From: an uncultured Spirochaetaceae bacterium
Lineage (GTDB): Bacteria > Spirochaetota > Spirochaetia > Sphaerochaetales > Sphaerochaetaceae
Direction of reading: 5' to 3'
Length of the DNA: 64,000 nucleotides
Assembly: GCA_944389505.1 (NCBI GenBank)
Contig: CALXMP010000005.1
Span: forward strand, 142,647 to 206,646
Below, piece by piece: positions 62,938 to 64,000 of this stretch (the first letter of the stretch is position 1; each line of letters starts with the position of its first letter). Below the pieces are notes generated by a model that had not been told where the DNA came from, did not search any database, and saw nothing but the letters and a program-made list of their open reading frames with translations. A program made the position numbers and the translations under genes.

Positions 62938-62972
62938 GCCCTCCATCAATGAAGCTAGGAGGGCCATTTTTA
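62938..62972 (+). terminator. Terminator of the LytTR gene
   Basis: GCCCTCC (62938-62944) and GGAGGGC (62958-62964) pair around a 13-base loop, followed by CATTTTTAC. Between here and 63085 there is only AT-rich sequence with TTCATAT/ATATGAA repeats. Confidence 0.82.
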
Positions 62973-63085
62973 CAGCATTAAGTGAAGTAGTATTTCATAT
63001 AATCCTTCTGGATATGAATCCATATTTCACGAAGTGTTGATTCATATAATTAGGTTATATATACGAACCATTGCTTCAGGAACAA

Positions 63086-63808
63086 TCATTCCTCATCCTC
63101 GGAATCCGAATCATTAGAGGGTTCATCGGATATAGCTGCCTCCAATGCCTCCATCCTCCTGTCATGCCTCCTGAATACTTCCGATACGGTTATATCCATC
63201 GGCCTTATGTACCTGATGGCAGTAGCCAATGATATCTCCCCATCCATCCTACCCATCATCCTCATCACATTCGGCTTATTGTTCCCCGTATCCCTGCTTA
63301 TCGATCCCTTCGTGCTCCCTTCCTCCATATGCATCATCCATACGGTATCCATTATCCCCTCATATGTCCTTCCCATGAAATCAATGGATGGGGAGATGAC
63401 TATATCCTCGTTGCCATCAATGCAGCATGAGATGAGATCAGCTATATCGATGGACAGGGGGAAGAGCACTGAGGGAAGGGATGGGAGGAGAGGGTTCCAT
63501 CCATCCTTGCGCTGGGATGTGAAGAAGGCATCCGGGATATCCATATGCCCCGCAAGCCTCAGGAGGAGATGGAGGCAGTGGAGGATAGAGAGCGGAAGGG
63601 GATATCCTGAAGGAGAGGAGGAATCCGGAAGATAATCCGAATATCCAGATGATATCCTTCTCTCCCTTGCCCTTATAAGGAGCTCCTTAAGGGACATGCC
63701 TATAGATGATGCCAGGCATGCTATGGTGGATATGCGCGATGAGTATGACCTCCTGAGCTCCCTCATCATCCTTGGGGGATTGATATCCCTTATTGAATAC
63801 TCCTCCAT
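63086..63808 (-). CDS. Unrecognised ORF, possibly 5'-truncated
   Basis: 240 residues from the only ATG in frame, rich in Ser, Ile, Met and Arg and using AGG and ATA heavily, with an acidic tail (SNDSDSEDEE). I recognise no domain. The same frame stays open without any start codon to 63952 and reads protein-like (YYKQDAIGFLSQIEAGDEL..., FPLFLNDELYDAL), so the true gene may have lost its 5' end or the frame may be a decayed relative of a longer protein. No Shine-Dalgarno precedes 63808. 63953-64000 shows no supported feature. Confidence 0.4.
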   Translation of the reverse strand: MEEYSIRDINPPRMMRELRRSYSSRISTIACLASSIGMSLKELLIRARERRISSGYSDYLPDSSSPSGYPLPLSILHCLHLLLRLAGHMDIPDAFFTSQRKDGWNPLLPSLPSVLFPLSIDIADLISCCIDGNEDIVISPSIDFMGRTYEGIMDTVWMMHMEEGSTKGSISRDTGNNKPNVMRMMGRMDGEISLATAIRYIRPMDITVSEVFRRHDRRMEALEAAISDEPSNDSDSEDEE

Positions 63809-64000
63809 AAGGGCATCATAGAGCTCATCATTGAGGAAGAGAGGAAAGGAAGAAGGAGATGAAGCGACAGGGAAATATAGCTCATCCCCAGCTTCAATCT
63901 GCGATAGGAAACCGATTGCATCCTGTTTGTAATAGTCTTTAAAGGGACAGTTTTATCATAGGGAAATCCCCAGTTTAATCATCAGAGAAAAGGACATCTC

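Noticed and set aside
62990..63055. TTCATAT repeats as LytTR binding sites
   Set aside because: They are short, AT-rich and irregularly spaced behind the gene; they do not match the paired direct repeats LytTR domains bind.

Overview
The window looks like chromosomal DNA of a host-associated spirochaete, most likely near the Sphaerochaeta/Treponema group. This is inferred from gene content and style: a signal-peptide outer-membrane barrel of spirochaete type, an AdhE/enolase/class II aldolase fermentative core, several MATE pumps, repeated AAA-ATPase/PD-(D/E)XK genes, and no respiratory genes. The genus cannot be fixed without a database search. Gene density is high, many start and stop codons overlap, and most genes have a clear Shine-Dalgarno sequence.

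Layout. 1-5.5 kb: edge of an old-yellow-enzyme gene, a Nudix hydrolase, cstA, enolase and a putative porin behind an almost 390-base regulatory region. 5.6-9.4 kb: an accessory patch with one intact AAA-ATPase/PD-(D/E)XK gene, a decayed relative, and a TnpB element sitting inside that relative. 9.4-25.8 kb: two divergent MATE pumps, adhE, an ECF-type Gx transporter with its NusG-II partner, an OmpR-type two-component system, a phosphoesterase, a copper module (CopA with a CopZ-like tail, plus CsoR), a third MATE pump and a Pit/DUF47 phosphate system. 25.9-30.2 kb: tRNA-Val followed by an accessory island (DUF5655 nuclease-like protein, AlbA/schlafen-type regulator, DUF1016 nuclease with XRE partner, remnant of a second AlbA gene). 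30.2-46 kb: small enzymes, a glycosyltransferase/DUF3089 pair, a DUF1538 membrane protein with a tandem PII protein, a GntR/LacI regulator divergent from a YtfQRT-YjfF-type sugar ABC operon, an MBL-fold enzyme and butyrate kinase.

46.1-53.3 kb: a complete histidine operon, hisG-D-C-B-H-A-F-IE, led by what reads as a classical attenuator: a 14-residue leader with three consecutive His codons and an intrinsic terminator just before hisG. A truncated, frameshifted second TnpB copy lies directly behind the operon's terminator and is fused to the remnant of an XRE antitoxin-like gene. 54-64 kb: class II aldolase, TatD, GNAT and DUF362 genes, a barrel protein with a lipoprotein phosphoesterase, an amino-acid ABC operon, an orphan LytTR regulator and an unrecognised ORF.

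The strongest leads are: (1) the his leader attenuator; (2) the TnpB element whose exact ends can be read because removing it restores the host reading frame, with TTTAT as the likely target-adjacent motif shared by both copies; (3) an internal, Shine-Dalgarno-led in-frame start that would release a free CopZ from the CopA tail, under a probable CsoR operator; (4) a helically phased operator array before the sugar operon; and (5) a tRNA-side island carrying short perfect palindromes inside coding sequence. Nothing in the window proves a wholly new system. The island and the AAA-ATPase/nuclease genes are the best places to look for one.
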